A stretch of 64,000 nucleotides of DNA, taken from Shewanella sp. OPT22. Lineage in GTDB: Bacteria > Pseudomonadota > Gammaproteobacteria > Enterobacterales > Shewanellaceae. Positions within the stretch are counted from its first letter, which is position 1. Each line of letters starts with the position of its first letter. The position numbers and the translations under genes are program-made. This document shows positions 1 to 7,458 of the stretch, in pieces. The DNA lies in NCBI RefSeq assembly GCF_004168585.1, contig NZ_PGVH01000040.1:92047-156046 (forward strand). Reading direction: 5' to 3'. A model generated the notes under the pieces. That model ran no database searches. It was not told where the DNA came from and saw nothing but the letters and a program-made list of their open reading frames with translations.

Positions 1-31
1 GTCGCTCAATCATTAGTCAGAGGGATCGTGT

Positions 32-334
32 ATGAAAGGGAAATACTCAAAAATCATTCTCGATTTCTGTGAAAAAAATGAAATATATGTTCCTGTTGGC
101 TTCAAAAGACACTCAGCGTCACATCTTGCGGTAATTAAATTTGATGGTGAGAATAGAAAGTTAGTAGCAAAAACTTTCTTTAAATCTGAAGATTTGAAAT
201 ATTACGTTTCAAACAGTTTGCTAGCTGATTCAGAAGGTGACATTGTAGTTACTGTCATCGATTTCAAAGAGCTAAATGAATACAAAGTTACAAGCTCTGG
301 TCAGCTCCAAATGGTAAGTAAATTAACTGAATAA
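32..334 (+). CDS. Cassette 1 protein, unknown function (100 aa)
   Basis: Not recognised. A 100-residue soluble, mixed charged protein without signal peptide or membrane segment. The start is supported by an AGAGGGA ribosome site about 7 bases upstream. The stop lies just before an attC site, so it is the single gene of a cassette whose left boundary is outside the window. No catalytic motif is visible. Confidence 0.8.
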   Translation: MKGKYSKIILDFCEKNEIYVPVGFKRHSASHLAVIKFDGENRKLVAKTFFKSEDLKYYVSNSLLADSEGDIVVTVIDFKELNEYKVTSSGQLQMVSKLTE

Positions 335-345
335 AACACACCGCA

Positions 346-400
346 ACATAACAAGCAAATCCATGTGACGCCTACGGCGCACCTGATTTGGGCGTTAGGT
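346..400 (+). other. attC site of cassette 1
   Basis: R'' ACATAAC at 346-352, R' GTTAGGT at 394-400, with the central GACGCCTACGGCGC stem between. Crossover between 394 and 395. Confidence 0.9.
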
Positions 401-417
401 ATCTATGGATAGATTAG

Positions 418-813
418 ATGAAAGTTGATTATTGTTCTTATACATTAGAAGAATTGTATGATGTGCATGAAAATATTGACAAGGATGCATACCCTGAACG
501 TTATCAAGAGCTATTGAAAGAGCTTGCTTCTCGAGAAAAAGAAGAAGCAGCCAAAGAGCCTGACGAAACTGAAGAAATTAAAAAACCAAAAAGAAAACGT
601 ACGAATAAAGAAAAAATAATAACATCTTCTTTCATTCTTATTGCAGCAGCTGCTTGTCTTTATTTTGGTGAAATACCGGGAAAACACGGAGGATTATCAA
701 TTGATGATGATCCTATAGCTTTCTGGATTACAATGTTATTTTGTGTCGGATTAGCGGTAAACCAGCTTTTAACACTAGAGCCTAATGCAGAGTCTAGTGT
801 TAAAGATACCTAA
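418..813 (+). CDS. Cassette 2 membrane protein (131 aa)
   Basis: Function unknown. The first 30 residues read YTLEELYDVHENIDKDAYPE, a short motif of the type EEL..v...ID...YPER seen at the start of many small bacterial membrane proteins. A very charged, Lys/Glu-rich stretch follows (about residues 40-66). Two hydrophobic segments (about 68-83 and 100-118) then suggest a small two-pass inner-membrane protein with a cytoplasmic N-terminal arm. The stop codon lies inside the attC R'' box, which is usual for cassette genes. Confidence 0.8.
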   Translation: MKVDYCSYTLEELYDVHENIDKDAYPERYQELLKELASREKEEAAKEPDETEEIKKPKRKRTNKEKIITSSFILIAAAACLYFGEIPGKHGGLSIDDDPIAFWITMLFCVGLAVNQLLTLEPNAESSVKDT

Positions 814-908
814 CAAGAATTTAAAGCGGGACTGCTAACAGTTTGCTCGGTTCCGCTTCGCTTCACATTTTAGCAAACAATTATCAGCCCCTTAAATGGG
901 CGTTATGT
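808..908 (+). other. attC site of cassette 2 (long form)
   Basis: R'' ACCTAAC 808-814, R' GTTATGT 902-908. This 101-bp variant has a longer imperfect stem (GTTTGCT near 841 pairing with AGCAAAC near 872) than the common 55-bp form. Confidence 0.85.
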
Positions 909-949
909 GCTTAATCAAATTAATCATCTTGATGTATAAGGAGTAAAAG

Positions 950-1141
950 GTGAATTCTATTCAAATGAATGAAGTAGAAAGAAAAGACATACCGAATTGT
1001 AATCATGCTAGTCTATCAAAAGAGTATCATCTCGGTTCTGCAACAGGTGACTACGTTTGTGATGACTGTGGGAAATCAGGTTTTGGTCGAAACTGGCCTG
1101 AACAAGAAGCTCAAGCAAAATTAGCAGCAAAACGCACCTAA
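950..1141 (+). CDS. Cassette 3 small zinc-ribbon-like protein (63 aa)
   Basis: Function unknown. It carries Cys-Asn-His near residue 17 and CDDCG near residues 36-40, a probable single zinc-binding knuckle. GTG at 950 is taken as start because AAGGAG lies six bases upstream; an ATG at 965 has no such site. The last codons enter the attC R'' box. Confidence 0.75.
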   Translation: MNSIQMNEVERKDIPNCNHASLSKEYHLGSATGDYVCDDCGKSGFGRNWPEQEAQAKLAAKRT

Positions 1142-1197
1142 CAAGGCAATCAACATGACGCCTACTGCGTAGGCGCATGTTATTGCAAGCGTTATAA
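1136..1197 (+). other. attC site of cassette 3
   Basis: R'' ACCTAAC 1136-1142, R' GTTATAA 1191-1197. The central stem is CCTACTGCGTAGG, a variant of the CCTACGG core. R'' differs by one base from the exact complement of the cassette start (GTTATGT). Confidence 0.85.
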
Positions 1198-1218
1198 GCT
1201 AAATGGAGTAATCAGGAA

Positions 1219-1491
1219 ATGGAAATTCTTTACATTATTCTTTTGTTAGCAATTATATTGAACGTATTTGTATCAATTTCTACGTTTAGACGAGATGATT
1301 TTGATAAAGGGCAAAAAATTGCACAAGTTGTATTAATTTGGATAATTCCCTTTGTTGCTGCGATAGGTATTTGGATTTTTCATCGTAGTTTCGATGATTC
1401 ATATAAGCCTAAGAAGCCATCTCGAGGCGGCGAAGATGCCGATGCTTTCGATATGAGAAAACATAATAATCATGAGCATTTTGGTGATTAA
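1219..1491 (+). CDS. Cassette 4 small membrane protein (90 aa)
   Basis: Function unknown. Two hydrophobic helices (about residues 3-22 and 34-54) are separated by a short basic loop with FRRDDFDKGQK. The polar tail is rich in Lys, His and Asp. The topology resembles phospholipase-D-nuclease N-terminal (PLDc_N-type) membrane modules, but I see no nuclease domain. The stop precedes the attC site by about ten bases. Confidence 0.8.
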   Translation: MEILYIILLLAIILNVFVSISTFRRDDFDKGQKIAQVVLIWIIPFVAAIGIWIFHRSFDDSYKPKKPSRGGEDADAFDMRKHNNHEHFGD

Positions 1492-1499
1492 CCAATCGC

Positions 1500-1554
1500 T
1501 TATAACAAGCAATTCCAGCTGACGCCTACGGCGCAGCTGAATTGGGCGTTAAGC
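1500..1554 (+). other. attC site of cassette 4 (common 55-bp form)
   Basis: R'' TTATAAC 1500-1506, R' GTTAAGC 1548-1554. Central part CCAGCTGACGCCTACGGCGC, then AGCTGAATTGGGC. The same core occurs in both arrays of the window. Confidence 0.95.
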
Positions 1555-1576
1555 GCTTTGTAGGTATCACCGAAAT

Positions 1577-2410
1577 ATGAAGTTAAAAAAGTTATTGAGT
1601 CATGATTTCATAAAGAAGTTCAATGAATTGCTTGTTACTGATTTTGAAAAGGAACTCTTTGTCGCTAGCTTGAGAAACTATTGTTCTCATGGAAATCCTC
1701 TAAGGTTCCATAATTTTGCTTTTTCAATGAGGGAGCTTGTTTTGCAAGTCATAGACAGAAGAGCTCCGAACGCAGAAGTAAAATTGACTGTATGGTATGA
1801 GAAAGAAAGCGATCGATTTGACGTTACTCGGAGGCAAAAACTAAAGTTCTGCTCGCAAAGATATTTGTCAGATGCTTACCTAGATGAATACACATTGGAT
1901 GATCTTAATGAAAGCATCAAGGCATATTTGAAAGAGTTCAACTTCTTTAATAAATATACTCATATTACAAAAAAGCACTTTCGAGCCTGCCCCAGAAAGT
2001 TTTACGATGATATGAAATATATCATTCAGCGCTCCACTGAGGTGATAGAGGAGCTTGATACATTGGAGCAAAATGTCGTAGAAAAGCTAGAGTACGATAT
2101 ACAAGATCGTGTTTTTGAAGCCGTCATCAACTCATCGCCAGATGAATTGATGATACTAGCTCATCGAGTAATCGTAGAGGAAATATCTCCTGAAAAAATG
2201 GAGATTGAGTATCTTGAGAAAAATGGTATCACCATTGGAGTTGAAGGGACTATCTACATAACTCAGGAGTATGGGAAAGGAGATGATTTCTGTGAAATTT
2301 CAAACAACTTCCCTTTTAATATCTCCGTAGATGCATGTATAGAGAATCCTGACAAAATTAGTGTTGACCCAAATGGCTTGCAGGTAGACACAAGGTCTTG
2401 GTATGAATAG
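1577..2410 (+). CDS. Cassette 5: pPIWI-associating-nuclease-like protein (277 aa)
   Basis: The N-terminal half carries the run I associate with the predicted pPIWI-associating nuclease families: NPLRFHNFAFSMREL (about residues 40-54), WYEKE, VTRRQKLKF (about 84-92), a short S-Q-x-x-L-S-D segment, then FNKYTHI (about 123-129). Members are found beside pPIWI/RE defence modules or alone. The C-terminal 90 residues look like a separate alpha/beta domain ending near TRSWYE. Here it is the only gene of an integron cassette, so a standalone defence role is inference. Family assignment is from memory of conserved motifs, not a search. No partner pPIWI gene lies nearby. Confidence 0.55.
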   Translation: MKLKKLLSHDFIKKFNELLVTDFEKELFVASLRNYCSHGNPLRFHNFAFSMRELVLQVIDRRAPNAEVKLTVWYEKESDRFDVTRRQKLKFCSQRYLSDAYLDEYTLDDLNESIKAYLKEFNFFNKYTHITKKHFRACPRKFYDDMKYIIQRSTEVIEELDTLEQNVVEKLEYDIQDRVFEAVINSSPDELMILAHRVIVEEISPEKMEIEYLEKNGITIGVEGTIYITQEYGKGDDFCEISNNFPFNISVDACIENPDKISVDPNGLQVDTRSWYE

Positions 2411-2419
2411 CAAGCATGC

Positions 2420-2517
2420 GCTTAACAAGTCAAAGCACTCGGAATTGGTAAAGCTGTCATCTTTTTTGTTCCAAAAAAGCCGCCAACTTCACCAATCCGG
2501 TGTTTGAGGCGTTATGC
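2420..2517 (+). other. attC site of cassette 5 (long form)
   Basis: R'' GCTTAAC 2420-2426 is an exact complement of the cassette start GTTAAGC; R' GTTATGC 2511-2517. The 98-bp site has an unusual centre (CTTTTTTGTTCCAAAAAAG) instead of the GACGCCTACGGCGC core. Confidence 0.85.
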
Positions 2518-2537
2518 GCTAAGGCCATCATCAACAT

Positions 2538-2894
2538 ATGAGCTATTCATCATTGAATTCAGAGGCTTTCTATTCTGAAATTTCAGAGTCAGGGAAGTTG
2601 TGGGGCATCAGGGATGAAAATGGTATTCCTGCTCCAAAAACAGAGACAGGCCAAAGGTCAATGCCATTCTGGTCAAAGAAGTCTAGAGCCGAAAAAATAA
2701 TTCATAATGTTCCGGCTTATGGAGCATTTGAAACTTTTGAGATTTCTGTTTCTGAATTCATAGAGCGTTGGTTACCAGGGCTAGAAAATGATGAATTATT
2801 GGTTGGTCTTAACTGGTCAGGAAAAAATGCCACTGGTTATGACAGTGAGCCGAATATGGTTCTTAAGTCTTTAAAATTGAGACTCGCAGGCTAA
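2538..2894 (+). CDS. Cassette 6: DUF2750 family protein (118 aa)
   Basis: The run MPFWSKKSRAEKIIHNVPAY, then FEISVSEFIERWLPGLE and LLVGLNWSG, matches the pattern of DUF2750 proteins, small soluble proteins of unknown function. Residue span about 42-98. Those proteins are common in gammaproteobacterial accessory regions and cassettes. About 30 bases separate the stop from the attC site. Confidence 0.75.
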   Translation: MSYSSLNSEAFYSEISESGKLWGIRDENGIPAPKTETGQRSMPFWSKKSRAEKIIHNVPAYGAFETFEISVSEFIERWLPGLENDELLVGLNWSGKNATGYDSEPNMVLKSLKLRLAG

Positions 2895-2924
2895 TTTAGC
2901 CAAGAGCTTCTCATTCATAAATGC

Positions 2925-2979
2925 GCATAACAAGTCATTCCAGTTGACGCCTACGGCGCACCTGAATGAGGCGTTATGT
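2925..2979 (+). other. attC site of cassette 6
   Basis: R'' GCATAAC 2925-2931, R' GTTATGT 2973-2979. The last bases read GAATGAGGCGTTATG, placing a GAGG Shine-Dalgarno-like run and an ATG inside the site (see the next gene). Confidence 0.9.
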
Positions 2980-3305
2980 TTCAAGGAAGGTTTGTGGAAG
3001 ATTCTAGGAAAGTTAAATCATTAAAGAATATTGTTTTCGCTATTGAAAACCCTATCGAACACAAAAGTAAACTTGCCAAAAAGAGTAGGATTTTATCAAT
3101 AGTTGCTTGGATCGGCTTCTTTATTACTTTTCTATTGTACTTTCAAAAGCTTCGTGGTTTGTACCTACCAGCATTAGCTTCATTTTCTGGCATTTTGTAT
3201 GGTTTATCGATGTACTTAGATTCAACAATAAAGCAGTGGCCAATAGTTGCTAAGCATGTAAATATTGAATCCATAAAAGCCGAAATTAACGAAATTGAAA
3301 CATAA
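2976..3305 (+). CDS. Cassette 7 membrane protein (109 aa), start codon inside attC R'
   Basis: Function unknown. Residues about 41-60 and 63-82 are hydrophobic, suggesting two membrane passes between an N-terminal basic region (KSKLAKKSR) and a C-terminal acidic tail. The best start is the ATG at 2976, three bases into the R' box. The next in-frame Met is near residue 79, too far in to be the start. The ribosome site would be the GAGG of the preceding cassette's attC. Confidence 0.75.
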   Translation: MFQGRFVEDSRKVKSLKNIVFAIENPIEHKSKLAKKSRILSIVAWIGFFITFLLYFQKLRGLYLPALASFSGILYGLSMYLDSTIKQWPIVAKHVNIESIKAEINEIET

Positions 3306-3354
3306 CAAGAAATTCCAGCTGACGCCTACGGCGCAGCTGAATTGGGCGTTAGCT
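3300..3354 (+). other. attC site of cassette 7 (common form)
   Basis: R'' ACATAAC 3300-3306, complementary to the cassette start; R' GTTAGCT 3348-3354; common central core. Confidence 0.95.
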
Positions 3355-3398
3355 CACTACAATAATATCGTATAAATCGGCTCAATCTCAGGACAGTT

Positions 3399-4175
3399 AT
3401 GATTGAAGAAAATATCAAAAAAGAAATTCTGAGAAGAATAAGGAATGCAGAAAAAGAGCACAATGTAAAAGTTCTTTATGCAATTGAGTCAGGCAGTAGA
3501 GCTTGGGGCTTTGAGTCACCGAATAGCGATTACGACGTAAGATTCATATATGCTCACCCAAAGGATTGGTACGTATCCGTTGACCTTGAACAAAAACGCG
3601 ATGTTATTCAGTATGAAATCGTAGATGAAATTGATATAAATGGCTGGGATATAAGAAAAGCTTTACAGCTATTTTGGAAGTCTAATCCAGCATTTGTTGA
3701 GTGGTTACAGTCTCCAATTATTTATGTCGATGACAATTCATTCGCTCAAAAAGCAAGAGAACTTCTGACAGATATATATTCTATAGAGAAAGGTATTTAC
3801 CACTACAGAAGCATGGCTAAGACAAATTATCGAGGTTATCTGAAAAGTGAAATCGTACCTCTGAAAAAGTACTTTTATGTCCTTCGTCCTCTACTTTCAA
3901 TAATGTGGCTAGAAAAGTACCAGGAACCAGCACCTATCGAATTCGAGAAGCTTCGCTCTTTGATCCCATCAGGTTCTAACTTAGATTTGGCAATATCTGA
4001 TTTGCTGGAGAGAAAAAAAAGGAGTTTAGAAAAAGAGCTTGCACCAGCTGTTTCAGAACTAAACTCGTTCATCGAAAGTGAACTCGATCGCTTGGAAAGC
4101 TATCAGGGCTTTCCTGAAATAGATAAATTACACATGGAATCATTAAATTCACTATTCCGTGTCAGCGTAAGCTAA
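3399..4175 (+). CDS. Cassette 8: RlaP-like nucleotidyltransferase (258 aa)
   Basis: The N-terminal segment SGSRAWGFESPNSDYDVRF (about residues 31-49) is the GS..G-x-DxD signature of the DNA-polymerase-beta-like nucleotidyltransferase fold in the YcgL/RlaP branch (RNA-ligase-associated protein, PF10127 type). Asp46 and Asp48 are the likely metal ligands. The remainder is helical (KTNYRGYLKSE, KKYFYVLRPLLSIMWL), also typical of that branch, and the length fits. The substrate is unknown. Relatives occur near RNA-repair ligases and in phages, but no ligase is present here. The stop codon lies inside the attC. Confidence 0.8.
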   Translation: MIEENIKKEILRRIRNAEKEHNVKVLYAIESGSRAWGFESPNSDYDVRFIYAHPKDWYVSVDLEQKRDVIQYEIVDEIDINGWDIRKALQLFWKSNPAFVEWLQSPIIYVDDNSFAQKARELLTDIYSIEKGIYHYRSMAKTNYRGYLKSEIVPLKKYFYVLRPLLSIMWLEKYQEPAPIEFEKLRSLIPSGSNLDLAISDLLERKKRSLEKELAPAVSELNSFIESELDRLESYQGFPEIDKLHMESLNSLFRVSVS

Positions 4176-4225
4176 CAAGTGCTTCAAATGGGACGCCTAC
4201 GGCGCCCCTTAAGCAGGCGTTAGGT
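4170..4225 (+). other. attC site of cassette 8
   Basis: R'' AGCTAAC 4170-4176, R' GTTAGGT 4219-4225. Arms read TCAAATGGGACGCC and GGCGCCCCTTAAGCAGGC, a second arm type shared with the attC at 6577. Confidence 0.9.
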
Positions 4226-4245
4226 ACCATCACCGGTAGGATAAG

Positions 4246-4770
4246 ATGAAATTTAAGAAAATAATTACTTCCCTTCTAATAGGAATTGGAGTCATGAGCG
4301 CACCAGCGAGTGCGAACAAGCTTCAAAACAACCCTCATTCTGAACTTCTTTCAGCAGTTAATGGTAATGCGGAACTTGCTGTTAATCAGTTCCAAGAACA
4401 AGCATCATCTAATCTTGATTATTCAAGAAATAGTCTCTCTGGATTAGAATTTGTTATAGATGATGCATCAGATATATTTGATGTATTAGAACCAGAACAA
4501 GCTGAAAACCTAGTTAACCTTTTTGCTTCATACATTCTTAGTGTCGCTTACAAAGAATTTGGTGGTCGCTTTTCTCTTATAAATAATGATGATGAAGTAA
4601 TACCCGTTTTAATCCTTGGGGAGCCTGATTTTGAAGTTGTCGTATTAGCACATGATAAGGTTAGAGGAAGGATTAATGGCGATAAAGCAGATAATATTCC
4701 TTTTTTCTATCAGGGTATTGTTGAGCACGTTAAATCAGCAATAAAAGGAAAAAAGGTTGTAATTAAATAG
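4246..4770 (+). CDS. Cassette 9 exported protein, unknown function (174 aa)
   Basis: A clear Sec signal peptide: MKFKK, a hydrophobic stretch of about 12 residues, then a likely cleavage after SAPASA (residue about 23). The mature part is about 150 residues, rather acidic, with one Cys-free alpha/beta pattern (VIPVLILGEPDFEVVVLA). No known motif. A periplasmic location is inferred. Confidence 0.8.
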   Translation: MKFKKIITSLLIGIGVMSAPASANKLQNNPHSELLSAVNGNAELAVNQFQEQASSNLDYSRNSLSGLEFVIDDASDIFDVLEPEQAENLVNLFASYILSVAYKEFGGRFSLINNDDEVIPVLILGEPDFEVVVLAHDKVRGRINGDKADNIPFFYQGIVEHVKSAIKGKKVVIK

Positions 4771-4774
4771 CTGT

Positions 4775-4829
4775 ACCTAACAAGAAATTCCAGCTGACGC
4801 CTTCGGCGCAGCTGAATTGGGCGTTATAG
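4775..4829 (+). other. attC site of cassette 9 (common form)
   Basis: R'' ACCTAAC 4775-4781 matches the cassette start; R' GTTATAG 4823-4829. One core substitution, CCTTCGG for CCTACGG. Confidence 0.95.
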
Positions 4830-4844
4830 CTCTAGTGTGAGTCA

Positions 4845-5108
4845 ATGGATGTTTCGAAATTGAATATGGATGAAATACAAAGAAAACTTGATATTCTAAA
4901 ACAACCTTTGGATATTGAAACGTATATTGAAAAAGGACTTATCTCTAGGTATAAAAATACCAAATCTAAATTTATTTTAAATTGTAATTTAGATGAATTA
5001 CCAGAAGAGTTAGAATTTCGAATTACGGAAATGTCATTTTTAAATCCTACGGCAGAATCTATCAAAAAACCTGCTGTAGTCAAATTTGATTTAAAAGTAC
5101 ATAAATAG
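4845..5108 (+). CDS. Cassette 10 protein, unknown function (87 aa)
   Basis: A small soluble protein, predominantly helical at the N-terminus (MDVSKLNMDEIQRKLDILKQ), with no recognisable motif. It fills its cassette almost completely, ending six bases before the attC. An antisense frame (4832-5083) also stays open, but the + frame is consistent with cassette orientation. Confidence 0.7.
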   Translation: MDVSKLNMDEIQRKLDILKQPLDIETYIEKGLISRYKNTKSKFILNCNLDELPEELEFRITEMSFLNPTAESIKKPAVVKFDLKVHK

Positions 5109-5113
5109 TAAAG

Positions 5114-5168
5114 CTATAACAAGCAATTCCAGCTGACGCCTACGGCGCAGCTGAATTGGGCGTTATGT
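5114..5168 (+). other. attC site of cassette 10 (common form)
   Basis: R'' CTATAAC 5114-5120 is the complement of the cassette start GTTATAG; R' GTTATGT 5162-5168; common core. Confidence 0.95.
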
Positions 5169-5184
5169 TGTCATCGGAAATCAA

Positions 5185-5526
5185 ATGGAATTATGTGTAG
5201 TAGGTAGCTTGCTCGCTTTTATAGCTAGTTTTATGTATTTTTACTTTGTACTACCAAAGCTAAATGTGAGTTCAGAGTTGCCTAAACGAGCTGCAACTTT
5301 AAGTTTACTTACGGTATCATGTTGGTGTTTTGGTACTTTGTTATTTAAAACTGTTCCAGCTTTTGTACCTTTAATCATAATTGGTTCACCAATTGTAATT
5401 ATCAGATTGTTTATTAATTTAAACGTTTTAAAGGCTGCTTTTGTTAGCCTAGGGTTATATGTTGCAAATATCATTACATTGGTTGCTTTAATATTGCTAT
5501 TTGTTCCTAGTTACCAGCCAACATAA
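5185..5526 (+). CDS. Cassette 11 integral membrane protein (113 aa)
   Basis: Almost wholly hydrophobic: segments near residues 3-24, 38-55, 60-78 and 85-108 suggest four membrane helices. No family recognised. The last codons (Pro-Thr) run into the attC R'' box. Confidence 0.75.
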   Translation: MELCVVGSLLAFIASFMYFYFVLPKLNVSSELPKRAATLSLLTVSCWCFGTLLFKTVPAFVPLIIIGSPIVIIRLFINLNVLKAAFVSLGLYVANIITLVALILLFVPSYQPT

Positions 5527-5575
5527 CAAGAAATTCCAGCTGACGCCTACGGCGCAGCTGAATTGGGCGTTATGT
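5521..5575 (+). other. attC site of cassette 11 (common form)
   Basis: R'' ACATAAC 5521-5527, complementary to the cassette start; R' GTTATGT 5569-5575. Confidence 0.95.
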
Positions 5576-5957
5576 GTCTGTTGGAACTTATATCTCTATG
5601 GAATCTTTAAAAGGAATTGATCTACAGGATTCTTTTATTCTCGGTTGGGAAGTTGATGAGTCAGAGGTTAAGTTCATTTTGGAAGCGAGCATTTGGCCTG
5701 AATCCCAGCTTTATCAAAAACCACAAGTTAACGAATACACTTGTTATAGAAATTGTATTTTAAAAATAAGTGATTTTTCAAAGTGTTCTGGTTTACAAAA
5801 ACAATCTGAAGTAAATCCAACTATCGACATTGACGGTAGCGCTGATTATGGCAATATAGATTCATTTGTTAAAACTGCTAATGGTTTTATTCTTGTTTGT
5901 GAGTTTGGTGCAGTAACAATAACGGGCGGTTACTCTTCTTTTAAGCTTTACACATAA
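5574..5957 (+). CDS. Cassette 12 protein, unknown function (127 aa)
   Basis: A soluble protein with alternating beta-like segments (FILGWEVDESEVKFILEASI, NGFILVCEFGAVTI), conceivably a small beta-sandwich. It is similar in style to other cassette proteins but matches no family I recognise. The start is uncertain: GTG at 5574 lies in the R' box; ATG at 5598 would give 119 residues. Confidence 0.65.
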   Translation: MSVGTYISMESLKGIDLQDSFILGWEVDESEVKFILEASIWPESQLYQKPQVNEYTCYRNCILKISDFSKCSGLQKQSEVNPTIDIDGSADYGNIDSFVKTANGFILVCEFGAVTITGGYSSFKLYT

Positions 5958-6052
5958 CAAGAAAAATCAACAAGGACGTAAAAATGTTTGGCTTTGCTCC
6001 TTCGTCACAAATATTAGCCAAACATTTTACGCCTGTTATTTTGGCGTTATAT
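5952..6052 (+). other. attC site of cassette 12 (long form)
   Basis: R'' ACATAAC 5952-5958, R' GTTATAT 6046-6052. Long arms with TGTTTGGCT pairing with AGCCAAACA; closely related to the attC at 8470. Confidence 0.9.
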
Positions 6053-6066
6053 TTCTAGGAGTAAAT

Positions 6067-6582
6067 TTGACAGATTTCTTTTTATCCCAAGTCTTAGTTT
6101 CAATTGCAATCTGCTTTGATATGGTGTCGTTTCAGTTCAAGGATAGAAAGGAAATAATTGCCTGCTTGTTCGTAGCTGGAATTCTGATTTCTATTCATTT
6201 CGCTTTGCTTGAACAATGGACAGCATCTGGTCTTATGGCCATTTCAACGATACGCTATTTTACGAGTATTTTTACAACTTCAAAGAAAATCGCTTCGATC
6301 TTTATAGCTAGTTCACTGTTAGCTACATATTTCACATTTACAGGTTTAGTAAGCCTTCTAAGTTGTGCTGGTTCATTATTTCAAACGACAGCTGCTTTCA
6401 GTAAGAACGACAAGACGTTAAGAGTGCTAATGATTGTCGGAACATCGTTCTGGTTATTACATAATTATGTGGTTCAGTCACCGGTTGCAGTCCTAATGGA
6501 AGTGTTGTTTATTTCTAGCAATCTGGTTGGTTACTACCGCCATTACATACAGAAGCCCCAAAAAATAAGCACCGAAATATAA
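6067..6582 (+). CDS. Cassette 13: YgjV-like inner-membrane protein (171 aa)
   Basis: Five or six hydrophobic helices, with CFDMVSFQFKDRK near the start, ALLEQWTASGLMA in the middle and LLHNYVV later, in the style of the YgjV (Imp-YgjV) family of small inner-membrane proteins of unknown function. TTG at 6067 is taken as start because AGGAGT precedes it by six bases. The stop is inside the attC. Confidence 0.65.
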   Translation: MTDFFLSQVLVSIAICFDMVSFQFKDRKEIIACLFVAGILISIHFALLEQWTASGLMAISTIRYFTSIFTTSKKIASIFIASSLLATYFTFTGLVSLLSCAGSLFQTTAAFSKNDKTLRVLMIVGTSFWLLHNYVVQSPVAVLMEVLFISSNLVGYYRHYIQKPQKISTEI

Positions 6583-6656
6583 CAAGAGCTTCAAGTTCGT
6601 TCCGGGCTTCGCCCTCCACTGGGACGCCTACGGCGCCCCTTAAGCAGGCGTTAGCT
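6577..6656 (+). other. attC site of cassette 13
   Basis: R'' ATATAAC 6577-6583 is the complement of the cassette start; R' GTTAGCT 6650-6656. It shares the right arm CCCCTTAAGCAGGC with the attC at 4170 and contains an extra hairpin, GGGCTTCGCCC. Confidence 0.9.
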
Positions 6657-6690
6657 GGCACAATCAATAATTGAGTTAAATGAGAGAGAA

Positions 6691-7383
6691 ATGAAAACTA
6701 TCGGTCTGCTTGGAGGGATGAGTTGGGAATCCACGGCAAGTTATTACAAAGAAATAAATGAAGGTGTAAAAGCAATTCTTGGTGGTTTACATTCGGCTAA
6801 AATCTGTCTTTATAGTGTTGACTTTGCAGAGATAGAAAAATTACAACATGAAGGCCGCTGGGATGAAACAGCACGAATTCTATCCCAAGCAGCACAGTCC
6901 ATTGAATCAGGCGGTGCTGATTTCATTCTTATCTGTACAAATACTATGCACAAAGTTGCAGATAATATTCAGTCTTCTATTTCAATTCCAGTTATTCATA
7001 TAGCAGATGCAACAGCTGAAATTCTCGTTACCGATGGTATTAAACGTGTAGGCTTACTTGGAACAAAATTCACTATGGAACAAGATTTTTATAAAAATCG
7101 AGTTTCAGAAAAATATGGAATTGAAGTTATTGTTCCAAACCAGAATGACCGAAATATAGTCCATGACATAATTTATAATGAATTATGCCTTGGCAAAATA
7201 ACAGATCAATCAAGAGAGAAATATCTTGATATAGTCAGTGAGCTGCACTCTCAAGGTGCAGAAGCTGTGATTCTCGGATGCACTGAAATAGCACTGCTCA
7301 TCCAGCAACAACACACAGAAATTCGACTTTACGACACAACACAAATTCATGCGGCACAAGCCGTAAAATCAGCAACGAGTTAA
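6691..7383 (+). CDS. Cassette 14: aspartate/glutamate racemase family protein (230 aa)
   Basis: A PLP-independent amino-acid racemase fold. It starts IGLLGGMSWEST (residues 4-15), has ICTNTMHK around residues 80-87 (first catalytic Cys) and LGCTEI around residues 195-200 (second catalytic Cys), the two thiols that abstract the alpha proton from opposite faces. Length and order match the YgeA/aspartate-racemase branch. Substrate specificity cannot be read from sequence. It is a metabolic gene carried alone on an integron cassette, with a normal AGAGAG ribosome site. Confidence 0.9.
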   Translation: MKTIGLLGGMSWESTASYYKEINEGVKAILGGLHSAKICLYSVDFAEIEKLQHEGRWDETARILSQAAQSIESGGADFILICTNTMHKVADNIQSSISIPVIHIADATAEILVTDGIKRVGLLGTKFTMEQDFYKNRVSEKYGIEVIVPNQNDRNIVHDIIYNELCLGKITDQSREKYLDIVSELHSQGAEAVILGCTEIALLIQQQHTEIRLYDTTQIHAAQAVKSATS

Positions 7384-7389
7384 AGTGCC

Positions 7390-7446
7390 AGCTAACAAGC
7401 CCATCCATGCGACCGCCTACGGCGGCGCATGATGGGGGCGTTAGCT
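7390..7446 (+). other. attC site of cassette 14
   Basis: R'' AGCTAAC 7390-7396 is the complement of the cassette start; R' GTTAGCT 7440-7446. The core is extended to ACCGCCTACGGCGGC. Confidence 0.95.
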
Positions 7447-7458
7447 GCCCTAGAGAGT

